NCBI GenBank assembly: GCA_947632175.1
Contig: CANROC010000019.1
Span: 1-58,007, forward strand
DNA length: 58,007 bases
Source of the DNA: an uncultured Oscillospiraceae bacterium
Lineage (GTDB): Bacteria; Bacillota; Clostridia; Oscillospirales; Oscillospiraceae
Direction: 5' to 3'
Position 1 is the stretch's first letter; every line of letters starts with the position of its first letter. A program made the position numbers and the translations under genes. The notes beneath the pieces were generated by a model, which worked only from the letters and a program-made list of their open reading frames with translations, made no database searches and was not told where the DNA came from. Shown here piece by piece: positions 39,241-49,169 of this stretch.

Positions 39241-42200
39241 TTAGATACAGCCGAAGGGCGCGAGGCCACGAGTGCTGCCGGCGGTGTTGTTACTGGCGCC
39301 GCCGGTGGAGTTGACATAGCAGAAATAACTGCTGGTGCCCGAATAAGGAGAACGCTCCCACCAGTAGTAGGCCGAGCCGTCGCGCTTCTTGATGCGGTGC
39401 GAGCTGTCCTTGTACCACTCAAACTGCGTCTCAGCCGACACTTCATCCTGCACAGCGTAAGACCGTGTGCCGAAGATCTCTCCCTCACCGGCCAGCGCGA
39501 AGGTGTCAACCGTTTCCTGGGTGCCGGAGGACGAACCGCCGCCCGTGCCGGACACGTTCTTGAACTTCTTGAAGATGCCCCGTAACGTCTCAGGAAGGGC
39601 GAGCGGATAGACCTCATTACACCATGCGCGGCGCTTGCTCTGCTCCCAGCCGCCCGCGTTGGTGCTGGACGGATTCATATACCCGGCCTCTTTCAAGCTG
39701 TCCTCCTGGAGAATAACGAAGTGGCACTCCTGGCCGTTCTCGAACTGCTTGCCGCCCTTGTTTCCGATAACGAGAACAACGTCCTGCTCGACATGGGCCT
39801 CACCGACGCCGGTAGCTTCCATAGCGGACAGGCGGACGGTGCGCTTATCGCCCACATTCCAGCCGGAATCCTCCACGGAAAGGTCGCCCCTGTTCATAGC
39901 TTCCACCATAGCGGCGATCTGTTCATCCGTGCCGTCCGCCCATGTGACTATCTCGAAGGGCGGCTTTTCCTCCACGGTTACGGTGAACGTAGCCGACACC
40001 GTGACCCCTTCCTCGGTGTAGCTCACCTTAATGACCTGCGGCCCGGTATTTTCCAGCTTGGAGCCGTTGATCGGATCGTACTGGCAAAACTGTGTAACGT
40101 CCTTATCCTGCCCGTCATTGTAGTGCGCCGTGACCTTGATGCCGGACACGTCAAGCGTCTGCCCCTGCTTGTAGGTCGTGGTGGTCGGTTCCTCGTCGAT
40201 GGTGATTTTCTGGAGCTTGACTTCTTCCGCAACGTAGATCGGGAAGTTGGTACTCTTTATCGTACCGTTTTCACTGTACGTAACTACGACAAACTGTTCG
40301 CCCTCATCGTCAAGCTGTGTGCCGTTGACGGGGACGGTAGTAACGTTGCTTGTCACGTCCTTTGTCTTGCCGCTGTTGTACGACGCCAGGACTTTCATGC
40401 CGGACAGATCCAGCTTCTCACCGGGCTTGTACGCCTGTTTCGGCATTTCGGTAACGTCGATTTTCTCAAGCACGACCTGAGTGACGGTAATGGGTATAGT
40501 CTCGATCTTCTCCACCTTGCCGCGGGAGTAGGTGACAGAAACAAACCGCGTCGCGGCGACAAGCTCCGAACCGTCCTCCGGGGTGTACGTACAATCGGCG
40601 GTAACATCTTCCTCCGTGCCGTCGCTGAAATAGGCCATAATCTGAACGCCGGACAGATTGAGCTGATCGCCGGAGTAGTAGGCAAGCTTTGTGGGCTGTT
40701 TTACCACGGCGATACTCAAGAGCTGATAGACCGTGACCGGGATAACCGCGTAACGCGTGATACCATCTTCCTCATAAGAGATTGTGATTTCGTCCAGGTC
40801 GATGTCGGTAAGCTCTGTACCCTCCGCGGGGTCGGACTTGACCTTATCGGTAACGTCCTTACGCACGCCGTCGCTGTAAATAGCGGTGACTTGCATACCC
40901 GACAGATCCAACGTCTCACCGGCGACGTAGGTAGTCTTGGTGGGATTCTGGGACAGAATGATGCTCGCCAGCGTCACGTCCTCCGTCTCGGTGATGGTGT
41001 ACGTGATCTTCATGGTCTGAGCGGGCGTCTTGGTGAAGGTGGAAATGTTGTTGATAGACGCCAGATAGCCCAGGTACGCGTACTTCTCGGAATAGTCTAC
41101 TACGCCGTTGGAAAAACGCTTGTGAGAGGCGATGCCGACAAGATTTTCGCTGAATGTCGGATAGCCGTAGGTATTCGCAAAGAAGTACGAGCTGTCAGTA
41201 CGGTATTCGGTGTCCCTCTCGCCCACGTCAATGGTGTCGTCCCTCAGAATGACGCCATAGCGATATTTGCCGTCGCTCTGGACGCCGCTTCCGAAAATGT
41301 CGATAAACCCGCTGACGGGGTTATACCGCATGATGAAAGTCCCTTGAATACGGAACGGTACGTCAATCTCCGTGACGCGCTTTGTGTCGAAAAGATTGAC
41401 CTTGTAAATGGTGCTGTAATCCGCGCTCATGCAGTAGAGGTAACTACCGCGAATGGCCGAATAAAAAGCGTTGTAGAAGTAGTACGAGCTTCCGCTTAAA
41501 TCGGCGTTGGGGAGACTTCCGCCGCGCGCGGCAAGGTTCAAAATGTGCCTCCCGGACAGCGTGAAGGATCCCTCGACCATAGACCAATCTGCGGGGTCAA
41601 TGGTCATGGTATAGATCACCGCGTCGCCGCTGTTGTTGGTGACGTGGCAATAGCCGTGGTACTTACCGTCAGACATTTTCTGGAAGAAGAAGTTATTGGT
41701 GAACGCGTGGGTGCCTTGGCTGTCAATGACCGTTTCCGGCGTGAAGGACGCCAATTCCTCATACTTCGTGTACGGGGGCGCGCTGTTGCACTCAGAATTT
41801 ACGCCCGCGCCGGTAGTGATAACGTCCCACTTAATGACCCTGATGCTCGCACCGTCGTAGCCGACAGTGATAGGCCGGTGTCCGTCGAAGTCCACCACCT
41901 GGCTACACCCAAAGAGGCGGGTGGTCTTATCGTTTGCGTTGTTCCTGTCGTCCTCGGACGGGCTGTAACCCGCGCTCTGATAACCCTCACAGTAATAGAC
42001 TTGATGAAGGTTATTCAACCAACCGTTTCCGGCCAGTCGGTGCGTCAGGCAAACACAAGAGATATTGCCGTTTGCCTGAGAGGTCGAGAAGTCCCAGACG
42101 TGCTTATAGCCGCCCGTGACCTCCCCCGATTCAATGAGATTGTACGTTCCCATGCGGGCGTCGTCTTTTGCGTCAGTCGAATCGCCGCCGTAACCCACGG

Positions 42201-42450
42201 GGGCTGTCGGGGGTATGATAAGCTCCGCGTCCTCGTTGATGTTCTCCGGGAAAAGCAAGATGCCGCCCAGGAGTTGACGAACAATAGGGAAGCACAGCTC
42301 CGGGTGATCGGACGGGAAATTGTGATGTCCGCACAGATTATCGTTCAAGAGATAATCCAGCGCGTTTGTCAGCATATTCGTGTCCTCGATGCGTTCTACC
42401 GCGCCCGTGGCCGCGTCGGTCAATTCGATTAACGTATGACCCTTTAACAT
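39241..42450 (-). CDS. Large tail-tip protein, DGR target 1 (Ig-like repeats, DUF6273-like C-terminus)
   Basis: The protein has 1069 residues. A long beta-rich N-terminal part (about 1-490) resembles phage tail-tip or spike proteins. Four bacterial Ig-like (BIG_3) repeats follow at about 492-828, each with the pattern LDLSGMQVTAIYSDG...DVT. The C-terminal domain (829-1069, QFEWYKDSSHRIKKRDGSAYYWWERSP) is DUF6273-like with a C-type-lectin-like ending, and its last 44 residues are the variable repeat. It is the likely receptor-binding protein. It follows the baseplate genes and precedes avd. Confidence 0.88.
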   Translation of the reverse strand: MLKGHTLIELTDAATGAVERIEDTNMLTNALDYLLNDNLCGHHNFPSDHPELCFPIVRQLLGGILLFPENINEDAELIIPPTAPVGYGGDSTDAKDDARMGTYNLIESGEVTGGYKHVWDFSTSQANGNISCVCLTHRLAGNGWLNNLHQVYYCEGYQSAGYSPSEDDRNNANDKTTRLFGCSQVVDFDGHRPITVGYDGASIRVIKWDVITTGAGVNSECNSAPPYTKYEELASFTPETVIDSQGTHAFTNNFFFQKMSDGKYHGYCHVTNNSGDAVIYTMTIDPADWSMVEGSFTLSGRHILNLAARGGSLPNADLSGSSYYFYNAFYSAIRGSYLYCMSADYSTIYKVNLFDTKRVTEIDVPFRIQGTFIMRYNPVSGFIDIFGSGVQSDGKYRYGVILRDDTIDVGERDTEYRTDSSYFFANTYGYPTFSENLVGIASHKRFSNGVVDYSEKYAYLGYLASINNISTFTKTPAQTMKITYTITETEDVTLASIILSQNPTKTTYVAGETLDLSGMQVTAIYSDGVRKDVTDKVKSDPAEGTELTDIDLDEITISYEEDGITRYAVIPVTVYQLLSIAVVKQPTKLAYYSGDQLNLSGVQIMAYFSDGTEEDVTADCTYTPEDGSELVAATRFVSVTYSRGKVEKIETIPITVTQVVLEKIDVTEMPKQAYKPGEKLDLSGMKVLASYNSGKTKDVTSNVTTVPVNGTQLDDEGEQFVVVTYSENGTIKSTNFPIYVAEEVKLQKITIDEEPTTTTYKQGQTLDVSGIKVTAHYNDGQDKDVTQFCQYDPINGSKLENTGPQVIKVSYTEEGVTVSATFTVTVEEKPPFEIVTWADGTDEQIAAMVEAMNRGDLSVEDSGWNVGDKRTVRLSAMEATGVGEAHVEQDVVLVIGNKGGKQFENGQECHFVILQEDSLKEAGYMNPSSTNAGGWEQSKRRAWCNEVYPLALPETLRGIFKKFKNVSGTGGGSSSGTQETVDTFALAGEGEIFGTRSYAVQDEVSAETQFEWYKDSSHRIKKRDGSAYYWWERSPYSGTSSYFCYVNSTGGASNNTAGSTRGLAPFGCI
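39244..39375 (-). repeat. DGR variable repeat 1 (VR1)
   Basis: 132 bp aligned gap-free to the template repeat; I count 17 mismatches, all at T on the plus strand (A in the sense strand). The 44 encoded residues read SAYYWWERSPYSGTSS... where the template has Asn at most changed sites. The last codons GLAPFGCI are invariant, as in VR2. Confidence 0.95.
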
Positions 42451-42464
42451 GGCTTTGCTCCTTT

Positions 42465-43286
42465 CTATGAGTTTTTAACATCTATGGTAAATTCCGCCGT
42501 GACGGTGATCCCACTCTCTGTGTAACTGACAATGACCGATTGAATACCGGCTGTCGTGAGTATCTGCCCGTCCTCTATGCTGAATTTACAACCGTTTGTA
42601 ACTGACGCCAAAAGCCCGGTGTCGTAAGTAGCAACAACGGAAATGCCGGTGAGGTCGAACGCCTCCCCCAGAACGTATATTTGCTTGTTGGGCGGCGTCT
42701 TTACCGTCAAGCTCTGAAGTATCTTTTCTGTCGGCTCCCCGGCGCTGGTATTGAGGTAGTTTATACGGATCTCTGTTACATAGTTTTCCGGGGTCGCCAG
42801 CACAAAGCGAAAACGTATCATGCCGGTTATCGCAAAATCCGCCCACGCCGATGTGCTGATAGCCTCGATGTCCTCCCGCGTCTGGCCGCTGGTGTTTTCG
42901 GTGAGCTGTACCCACGTATCGCTTACGTAATTCCACCATGTCTTTCCGTCGTCTACGGACACGGCAAACAGTGTGTGGGCGTCGCTGTCGATAGCTACAC
43001 TTTCGATACCAATGATTGTGCGGTCAGACATATCCACGTTTTGGGAATAGACTACTTGAGGCGCCGGGGACGCCGTTACGGTAGCTTTCAACCTCGGCGT
43101 CCCTTCGTCCTTCCAGCAATACACGGTAGGGTTTACAAGCGTGATAAGAACCTCGCTGGACGGTATTTCGTCCGCCCCGTGTTCTTTAAAGAGGGCGGCG
43201 GTTAAGTCGCCCTCTACCTCGGTCAAGCTCCCCTCTGTGACGGTATAGAGCTTTCCTTCCTTGTCTCGAATAAGGTACTTCGTCAT
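42465..43286 (-). CDS. Tail-tip protein with BIG_3 Ig-like domain
   Basis: The protein has 273 residues. The C-terminal third (TPPNKQIYVLGEAFDLTGIS...VVATYDTGLLASVTNG) is one bacterial Ig-like domain of the type repeated in the neighbouring large target protein. The rest (SSEVLITLVNPTVYCWKDEG, TWVQLTENTSGQTREDIEAI) is a beta-rich phage tail fold. ATG overlaps the end of the upstream gene. Confidence 0.75.
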   Translation of the reverse strand: MTKYLIRDKEGKLYTVTEGSLTEVEGDLTAALFKEHGADEIPSSEVLITLVNPTVYCWKDEGTPRLKATVTASPAPQVVYSQNVDMSDRTIIGIESVAIDSDAHTLFAVSVDDGKTWWNYVSDTWVQLTENTSGQTREDIEAISTSAWADFAITGMIRFRFVLATPENYVTEIRINYLNTSAGEPTEKILQSLTVKTPPNKQIYVLGEAFDLTGISVVATYDTGLLASVTNGCKFSIEDGQILTTAGIQSVIVSYTESGITVTAEFTIDVKNS

Positions 43287-45262
43287 TCTACTATCACGCT
43301 TTCAACCTTTCTGTAACCCTCTGTGATAGCGGTTACACCGCAAAGCTCGCCCTCGTCGATTGCAAGAGGCTCGGATTGAGCTTCCCAGACGGTGTGCAAG
43401 GTAAATCGCTTCTCCACGTCCACATAGTCCCGGTTTACGGTCATTTCCAGCACGTCCGCAACGGTAATGAAATCGGCGGTCTTGATGTATGTCACGCCGT
43501 CGTCGCCTTCCTCGCTCCCCAGGTGGTCGTGAATAAGATTACGCGCGAATGTCGTATGGAGGCGGAGGGGCTTGACGCCCTCCTTTACGCCCTTGTCCTG
43601 ATCTGGCGGCGCCAGATGGTCGATATTGAGGACTTCGGTGGCCTTGACAATGTTAAGGGAATTACGGAACGAAACGACATATACATCATCAAACAGGTCT
43701 ATGATACCCAGGCCGGTCATGCCGTCCTCAGCGACAAGTCCCTGCCCGCTCAAAAGGGCGTGAACACATTCCGGCTCGATGGTCGCCGCACCGTTATACA
43801 TGGTCAGCGATACTGTCCACGTATAGCGCGTATTTGGCTCTACCTGGGGGATAAAATAGTGGAGGCCCAAAATATGCTTGCCCTGGACTAAATACGTTTC
43901 TACCGGCTCGTAGGCCAGTTCTATGCCGTTTAAAGCGTAGGTCACTGTGACGGTCATGGGGTCTTTCGGGTCTATGATCCCGCTCCCGTCGATGTACCTT
44001 GTGTCAAGCAATATTTCTGTCCATATGTCGATTTTCGGGGTTTTGGAGGCCGTAGCAAAAGCCAACTGGAAAATAGGCGTTTTCCTGCGCACACCGACGC
44101 TTAAAGCCTTGGCATTGGTATAACCATACGTCACTACCTCAGATCCGGCGTTGCCGGTCAGCATACCCGACATGAGCTTATCCATCTGCGTCTTGGTGTT
44201 CGCGGCGTGGGGATTGCCGCCTACACACTTTAGCGTCATGCCGCCGTTCACAGTCATTTCGATACTCGTTATGACTGACACCTTCCCGGCGACGGCCTGT
44301 CCGTCTGTGAAGTCTATAACGTCGCCCACCTCAAGGGCAGGATCGCAAGGAACCTTGGCGACAAACGGCGTGTAGGAAAAAATGGAAAGTTTGTCAACGA
44401 TGTTTTGGAGGGCTTGCTTTCTGACAGCTTCGGATTCGGAGGGTATGAGCGGGTTATCGCCCATTTCATAGAGTAGCCCGTCCGTCCGCCCGGAGGCCAT
44501 GACTGTTTCGACCTCATTAGAGGACATATTGAGCGCAGACAGCATGGAATACGCTGTTTCATAGTCCTGCGGCTCGTAGGAATAGCGCCAGTCCGCGGGA
44601 ATAGTCCGCACGGAATAAATGTCGTACTGCTTGATTTGAAGCTCTCCCGCGGGATTTATAACCGCTACACCGCACAAGACCGCGGCGGTATAAGCGACAA
44701 GATCCCGGTAAGTGTCGATAATGGCGTCTTTATAAACGCTCACTTCGCTTTTTCCATTCGGCAGGGCCTCCACTTCCTCCCTTGTCATACCTAACGTTAC
44801 GCCGCAATTCGTACAGGCCAAAAGTAGTACGTCATAAGGCGTGCCGGAGGTAAGCATACCGAATGGAACGTCAAATTTGCTCATGTTGTCATAAGCGTGT
44901 ATTGTTACGATGCCGAGATTACGCGTGGGCGGCTCTGTTATTGTGAATACACCGCATGGGACTATTTCGGAGCTGTTATCATCAAAAAACAGCTCATAAT
45001 TCAGCGTGATAGTGGCGTTGTAAAGTAAATACCTGTCAACGTCCAGATACAACGCTAAAGCTAACTCCGTTGAACACGCTGTCCCGATCTCGATATTTTC
45101 CCCGGTACAAATAGAGCGGGTGATAGCGGTTTGCCCTTGGCAAAGATCGTCTACGGTAAAGTTAAAAACCCTCCCGCTTTTTGCGACGATTGTGCCGCTC
45201 CACCCGTTCGACACGGAACCGCTCATTATTCGTCTTACATATGCTTCTGAGACTGGATACAT
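43283..45262 (-). CDS. Baseplate / tail-associated structural protein
   Basis: The protein has 659 residues. The N-terminal part (MYPVSEAYVRRIMSGSVSNG, FFDDNSSEIVPCGVFTITEP) is typical of siphovirus baseplate hub or tail-spike adaptor proteins downstream of the tape measure and distal tail genes. Its size and position fit a Tal-like tail-tip protein. I did not identify a catalytic domain. Confidence 0.7.
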   Translation of the reverse strand: MYPVSEAYVRRIMSGSVSNGWSGTIVAKSGRVFNFTVDDLCQGQTAITRSICTGENIEIGTACSTELALALYLDVDRYLLYNATITLNYELFFDDNSSEIVPCGVFTITEPPTRNLGIVTIHAYDNMSKFDVPFGMLTSGTPYDVLLLACTNCGVTLGMTREEVEALPNGKSEVSVYKDAIIDTYRDLVAYTAAVLCGVAVINPAGELQIKQYDIYSVRTIPADWRYSYEPQDYETAYSMLSALNMSSNEVETVMASGRTDGLLYEMGDNPLIPSESEAVRKQALQNIVDKLSIFSYTPFVAKVPCDPALEVGDVIDFTDGQAVAGKVSVITSIEMTVNGGMTLKCVGGNPHAANTKTQMDKLMSGMLTGNAGSEVVTYGYTNAKALSVGVRRKTPIFQLAFATASKTPKIDIWTEILLDTRYIDGSGIIDPKDPMTVTVTYALNGIELAYEPVETYLVQGKHILGLHYFIPQVEPNTRYTWTVSLTMYNGAATIEPECVHALLSGQGLVAEDGMTGLGIIDLFDDVYVVSFRNSLNIVKATEVLNIDHLAPPDQDKGVKEGVKPLRLHTTFARNLIHDHLGSEEGDDGVTYIKTADFITVADVLEMTVNRDYVDVEKRFTLHTVWEAQSEPLAIDEGELCGVTAITEGYRKVESVIVE

Positions 45263-45271
45263 AAGCCGCTC

Positions 45272-45661
45272 CTACATTTCGATTACATTGATTTTGTAAT
45301 TTTCGTACAGTCCACCTTCGCTTTGATGGACGCCCAGATTTTTCTGCGTGTAGCTATCCTTTCCGGCGTATGCCTGTATGACCTTTATGCCGTTATCAAA
45401 GTAGGTGAAAGTAAACTCTCTCCCTTGCATAAGATTGTGCATCAGGTCTTTTTCCGCGCCGGTGAGCCTTTCATACGTCAATTCGATTTTCCGTTGTGTA
45501 CGGCGAATCCACGTAATGTGCATTTTTCCGCTTTCAACACGGCCAGAATCCGGGCTAACGATGTTATCATTCTCGAACGATACGCCGCTCGCGGACGGGA
45601 CGTAAATAGGCGTCCCGTCCACGGCCCAGTAGCCGTTCGTGCAAAGTTTACATACACCCAT
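45272..45661 (-). CDS. Distal-tail-like (DUF6711) protein
   Basis: The protein has 129 residues. GVSFENDNIVSPDSGRVESG and the MHITWIRRTQRKIELTYERL segment match the DUF6711-type phage tail protein. It lies directly after the tape measure gene, as does the distal tail protein. Confidence 0.7.
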   Translation of the reverse strand: MGVCKLCTNGYWAVDGTPIYVPSASGVSFENDNIVSPDSGRVESGKMHITWIRRTQRKIELTYERLTGAEKDLMHNLMQGREFTFTYFDNGIKVIQAYAGKDSYTQKNLGVHQSEGGLYENYKINVIEM

Positions 45662-45665
45662 AGCT

Positions 45666-48600
45666 TTACACCCTCAACGGACTTTTGCCGGTGCGTGTGA
45701 TTGCCCGGTTGTTTTCGTCTACAACCGTCTGGAATACCTCACGCCCATTGATGATTACCTTTATGTCGCCGAGCTGACTGTTGCCCTGTGTACGCATAAA
45801 CTCCGAAAGACCTTGAAGCTCGCTCAAAATGCCCGCCAGATACGTTACAACGCCCTCAGAATCGTTTGTAGTGGTCTGGATGGTGTTAAGCCTCGTCTGA
45901 TAGGGTATAACGGCGCCTGTGCTGATCTGAGGCGGTGTATAGCCGCCTATGGTCGTCAGCATATCCGCTATGCTCTTAAAGGTTATGGCGACTTCCGACA
46001 GGCTGTTTATGACGTTTTTCAAGCCCGTCGTAACGGAGTTTGTCGCTATTTCGATTTCAGGCGTTTCCGGGGTCATTCTGTCGGTAACAGAGTTTGCCAG
46101 ATTAGCCGCGGCGACAAGCGCGCTTTTCTTGCCCTCGTCAAGACCTTTCGCAAGGCCCAGGTCAAGGTAATTACCGATTTCAGCCCAGACGCGGGACGGG
46201 GAGCTGATACCAAACAGGTTTTTAACCTTATCGGTTAAGCTGGTTACAAGCCCTTTGACCTTTGACACAAGCCCGCTCCACGCGTTGGATATGCCGTTTT
46301 TAAGGCCATTTACAAGGTTTGTACCAATACTTCCCCATTCCACGGATTTCAATGTGGTTTTCAGATTTTGCCATTTTTGCGAGACGGTGTTGTGGATGGA
46401 CGACCACGTATTAGTCGTAGTGGTTTTGATGTTATTCCACGCCGTTGAAGCGGTAGATTTAATGTTCGACCATGCGTCCGACAAGGACTTTTTCAGATTG
46501 GACGCAGTTTCTATCACCGATTCTTTGGCGCTCGAAAAGGCGTCTGTGACGCTCGTTTTCAGATTGTTCCAGGCTTGGCTCGCCGTCTCTTTGATGTTCG
46601 ACCATGCGTCCGAAAGAGACTGTTTCAGGCCGGACAGGACGTTGGAGAAAAATTCGGTGATTGATTTCCATGCCTCTGTGATACCGTTAAGCAATCCGGC
46701 TATCAAATCGCCGCCCAGATCCGCAAATACGGTAGACGGAGAATGTATGCCGAAAAAGTCTTTGACCGCGTTCACAACCGGGTCAACGATATGCTCTTTG
46801 ATCCACGTTGCGGCGGTACTCATAGCGTCGGCGATGCCTTGGAAAAATCCGGCAATCGCGTCGCCGCCCACAGACAAAAACGCGTCGGCAAGCTGTTCGG
46901 CGATCCCGCCGATTAAACCTAAAAGCGCCTCGACAGCTCCACCGACAAGGCTTATAATGCAAGAACCTAACGTTGCCAGAATTTGAAGCCAGTCGATGTT
47001 CATTATCATGTCGATGATGCCTTTGCCGAGGGAAGATGCCACGGAATACCAATCAATATCAGCCAAAAGGCTCATACACAGTTGAAGCAAAGCCAGAATT
47101 GCGTCGGATAATAGCCCGCCGATTTCGCCCCAGTCAATCGTAGTGAATAGCGTTGTTATGGCGTTTGCGAGCTTTGTTCCGATTTCGCCCCAATTTATGT
47201 TTTGGATGGTATTTCTCATGGCCGTAACGATACCGTTAAGACCCGTTATGATTGCGTCGGCCATTTTTGTCCAGTTTATGGTGTCAAACCAGCTCTGGAT
47301 AGATACGCCGATACCCGCGCCGAGGTTAGCCCAATTCGTGCGGTGGACAAAACCGTAAATCAGATCCACCAGGGCTTGCCATTTCGCCGCAAAGGACGCG
47401 CCTATGAGTTTCCAGTTTGCGTTATTTACAAACCCGTTCAAGCCGTCACCCAGCTTTGTACCCAACTTCTCAAAATCGAAGGTGGTCATAAACGTGTTGT
47501 AAATGTCCAGGATGGTATTCAGGCCGTCCGCTACGGTTTTACCGGCAAGGGTGAAGTCAAGGCCATCAACAAGGCCGTTAAGGATTTCAGCTACACGCCC
47601 GGCCCAGGTAACGCCCAAAGGTCGAAGCGTGTTATTGATCCAATCGTCAACGATCTTCATACCGGCGTTAAGGCCCTCGGCGATTGTCTCACCGACGCCC
47701 CGCCAGTTGCCGCTTGTCCACATGGACTTGAGCTTGTCGATCCAGTCAGTTACGCCGGATGGGAGGTCGATGGGGATTTCCTCATATTCGATTCCGGCGT
47801 CGGTGTCTCCGCCGCTTCCTTCATCCTTCTTGCTCTGCCGGGTCAATTCGTCGAAGCCGTATAACTCAGCGTTAAGCTCTTTCTGAGCGCCAGCCGCCTT
47901 TTCGGTGGACTTGGCGTAGTCCTCTTGTCCCTTTTTTGCTACGGTGACGGTCTTTTTGCCGCTCAACAGCGCAAAGAACATATTGAGGTACGTGATTGCC
48001 TGGGACAAAAGACTGATTAGCTTTGTAATTATCGGCTCAACCGCCTGTATCAAAGACCCGAAAGATACGGCGATATTCCCGCTTAACTGTGTAGAAGTAT
48101 TTTTGATTTCACTCATAGCCCGATTAAATTCGGAGGAAAACCGGGCGAGAGATTGTAACCCTTCCTGCACGTCCTTGAATATGGCGGAGATAAACATACG
48201 CTTTATGCGCGTGATCATCAGCCTTTTAAGGCCCGTCAACGATTTTACAAGGCCGTTGGAGGTAAGGGTCGTTTTGTTGGATTGTTTGGCAAAGGCTTTG
48301 AGGCTCGAAGTAGCTTTTTTGATGCCGGAGGCTATGCCATTAAAGGCCAGCCGTCCTAAACCCTTGATAAGATTTATACCGGCATTACCCGCGGCGTTCA
48401 TGGCGGCGCGAAGTCGGCTAAAGCCGCTACTCGCTTCGTCAGAATCTTCCGGCTTTTCCTGTAATTCTTCATCGACACCCGCCAGCGCCCCGCGGAGCTG
48501 TTCGGACTGGCCCGCCGCGTTTTCAGCCTCATTACCTACGTCTCCGATGCCACTGGACGCCCCGCCCGCCGCCTGGGAATTTTCGGGTTGCTCTGAGGCG

Positions 48601-49169
48601 GCTTTTGCCGCTAAAAGGCGCGCGTATTCATCTTCGAGCTGTTTAAGAATATTGAGCTGTGCCGCGTATTTCGCATTGATGCCGTCGAGCTGGATCTGCT
48701 CGATCTCCAAAACGTGTGCGGCCTGTTCATCGGTTGTGGCGCCCTTCAAAGCTTCATCAGTGGACGCCTTTACATCTTCAACCGCCTTATAGTAATCAGC
48801 AAGTTTCAGCTTTTGGGCGTCAATTTGCTTTTGAACCTTTGCAAGAGCCGCGTCGTAGTTGGTGGCCGATTTAGCTACACGGTCGGTAGACTGGGCGGCT
48901 TGATTTTGAGCCGCGGCCACTTGCTGGGCACCTTGCGCGGCCTGTGCGGAACGGGAGGACATATCATCGTACATTCCTTGCACGACGGCGCCGAGGTTAG
49001 ACAAAATCGGCGTAAGAGAGGCAAAGGATTGCTCCATCTGACTACCGATTTTATCTACTTTTCTTGTCAGCCCTTCAATAGCTGACATAAATTTGCTGGA
49101 ATCACGTTCAAAACCGTCATTGTCTAATTCGGTATCAATGACGATAGAACCGTCAGCGTCAGCCGCCAT
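45666..49169 (-). CDS. Tape measure protein
   Basis: The protein has 1167 residues and sets tail length. The N-terminus is coiled-coil and Ala/Gln-rich; the centre is hydrophobic. Two repeat arrays stand out: about 40-residue units with INWGEIGTKLANAI/IDWGEIGGLLSDAI near residues 640-800, and roughly 14-residue units with SDAWSNIKETASQAWNNLK near 900-1010. Tail length of siphophages scales with this protein; about 1167 residues predicts a tail of ordinary length (inference). Confidence 0.93.
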   Translation of the reverse strand: MAADADGSIVIDTELDNDGFERDSSKFMSAIEGLTRKVDKIGSQMEQSFASLTPILSNLGAVVQGMYDDMSSRSAQAAQGAQQVAAAQNQAAQSTDRVAKSATNYDAALAKVQKQIDAQKLKLADYYKAVEDVKASTDEALKGATTDEQAAHVLEIEQIQLDGINAKYAAQLNILKQLEDEYARLLAAKAASEQPENSQAAGGASSGIGDVGNEAENAAGQSEQLRGALAGVDEELQEKPEDSDEASSGFSRLRAAMNAAGNAGINLIKGLGRLAFNGIASGIKKATSSLKAFAKQSNKTTLTSNGLVKSLTGLKRLMITRIKRMFISAIFKDVQEGLQSLARFSSEFNRAMSEIKNTSTQLSGNIAVSFGSLIQAVEPIITKLISLLSQAITYLNMFFALLSGKKTVTVAKKGQEDYAKSTEKAAGAQKELNAELYGFDELTRQSKKDEGSGGDTDAGIEYEEIPIDLPSGVTDWIDKLKSMWTSGNWRGVGETIAEGLNAGMKIVDDWINNTLRPLGVTWAGRVAEILNGLVDGLDFTLAGKTVADGLNTILDIYNTFMTTFDFEKLGTKLGDGLNGFVNNANWKLIGASFAAKWQALVDLIYGFVHRTNWANLGAGIGVSIQSWFDTINWTKMADAIITGLNGIVTAMRNTIQNINWGEIGTKLANAITTLFTTIDWGEIGGLLSDAILALLQLCMSLLADIDWYSVASSLGKGIIDMIMNIDWLQILATLGSCIISLVGGAVEALLGLIGGIAEQLADAFLSVGGDAIAGFFQGIADAMSTAATWIKEHIVDPVVNAVKDFFGIHSPSTVFADLGGDLIAGLLNGITEAWKSITEFFSNVLSGLKQSLSDAWSNIKETASQAWNNLKTSVTDAFSSAKESVIETASNLKKSLSDAWSNIKSTASTAWNNIKTTTTNTWSSIHNTVSQKWQNLKTTLKSVEWGSIGTNLVNGLKNGISNAWSGLVSKVKGLVTSLTDKVKNLFGISSPSRVWAEIGNYLDLGLAKGLDEGKKSALVAAANLANSVTDRMTPETPEIEIATNSVTTGLKNVINSLSEVAITFKSIADMLTTIGGYTPPQISTGAVIPYQTRLNTIQTTTNDSEGVVTYLAGILSELQGLSEFMRTQGNSQLGDIKVIINGREVFQTVVDENNRAITRTGKSPLRV

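Noticed and set aside
39721-41499. 592-codon plus-strand open frame opposite the DGR target
   Set aside because: Shadow of the Ig-like repeat and tail-tip gene; no start signals and no recognisable domain.
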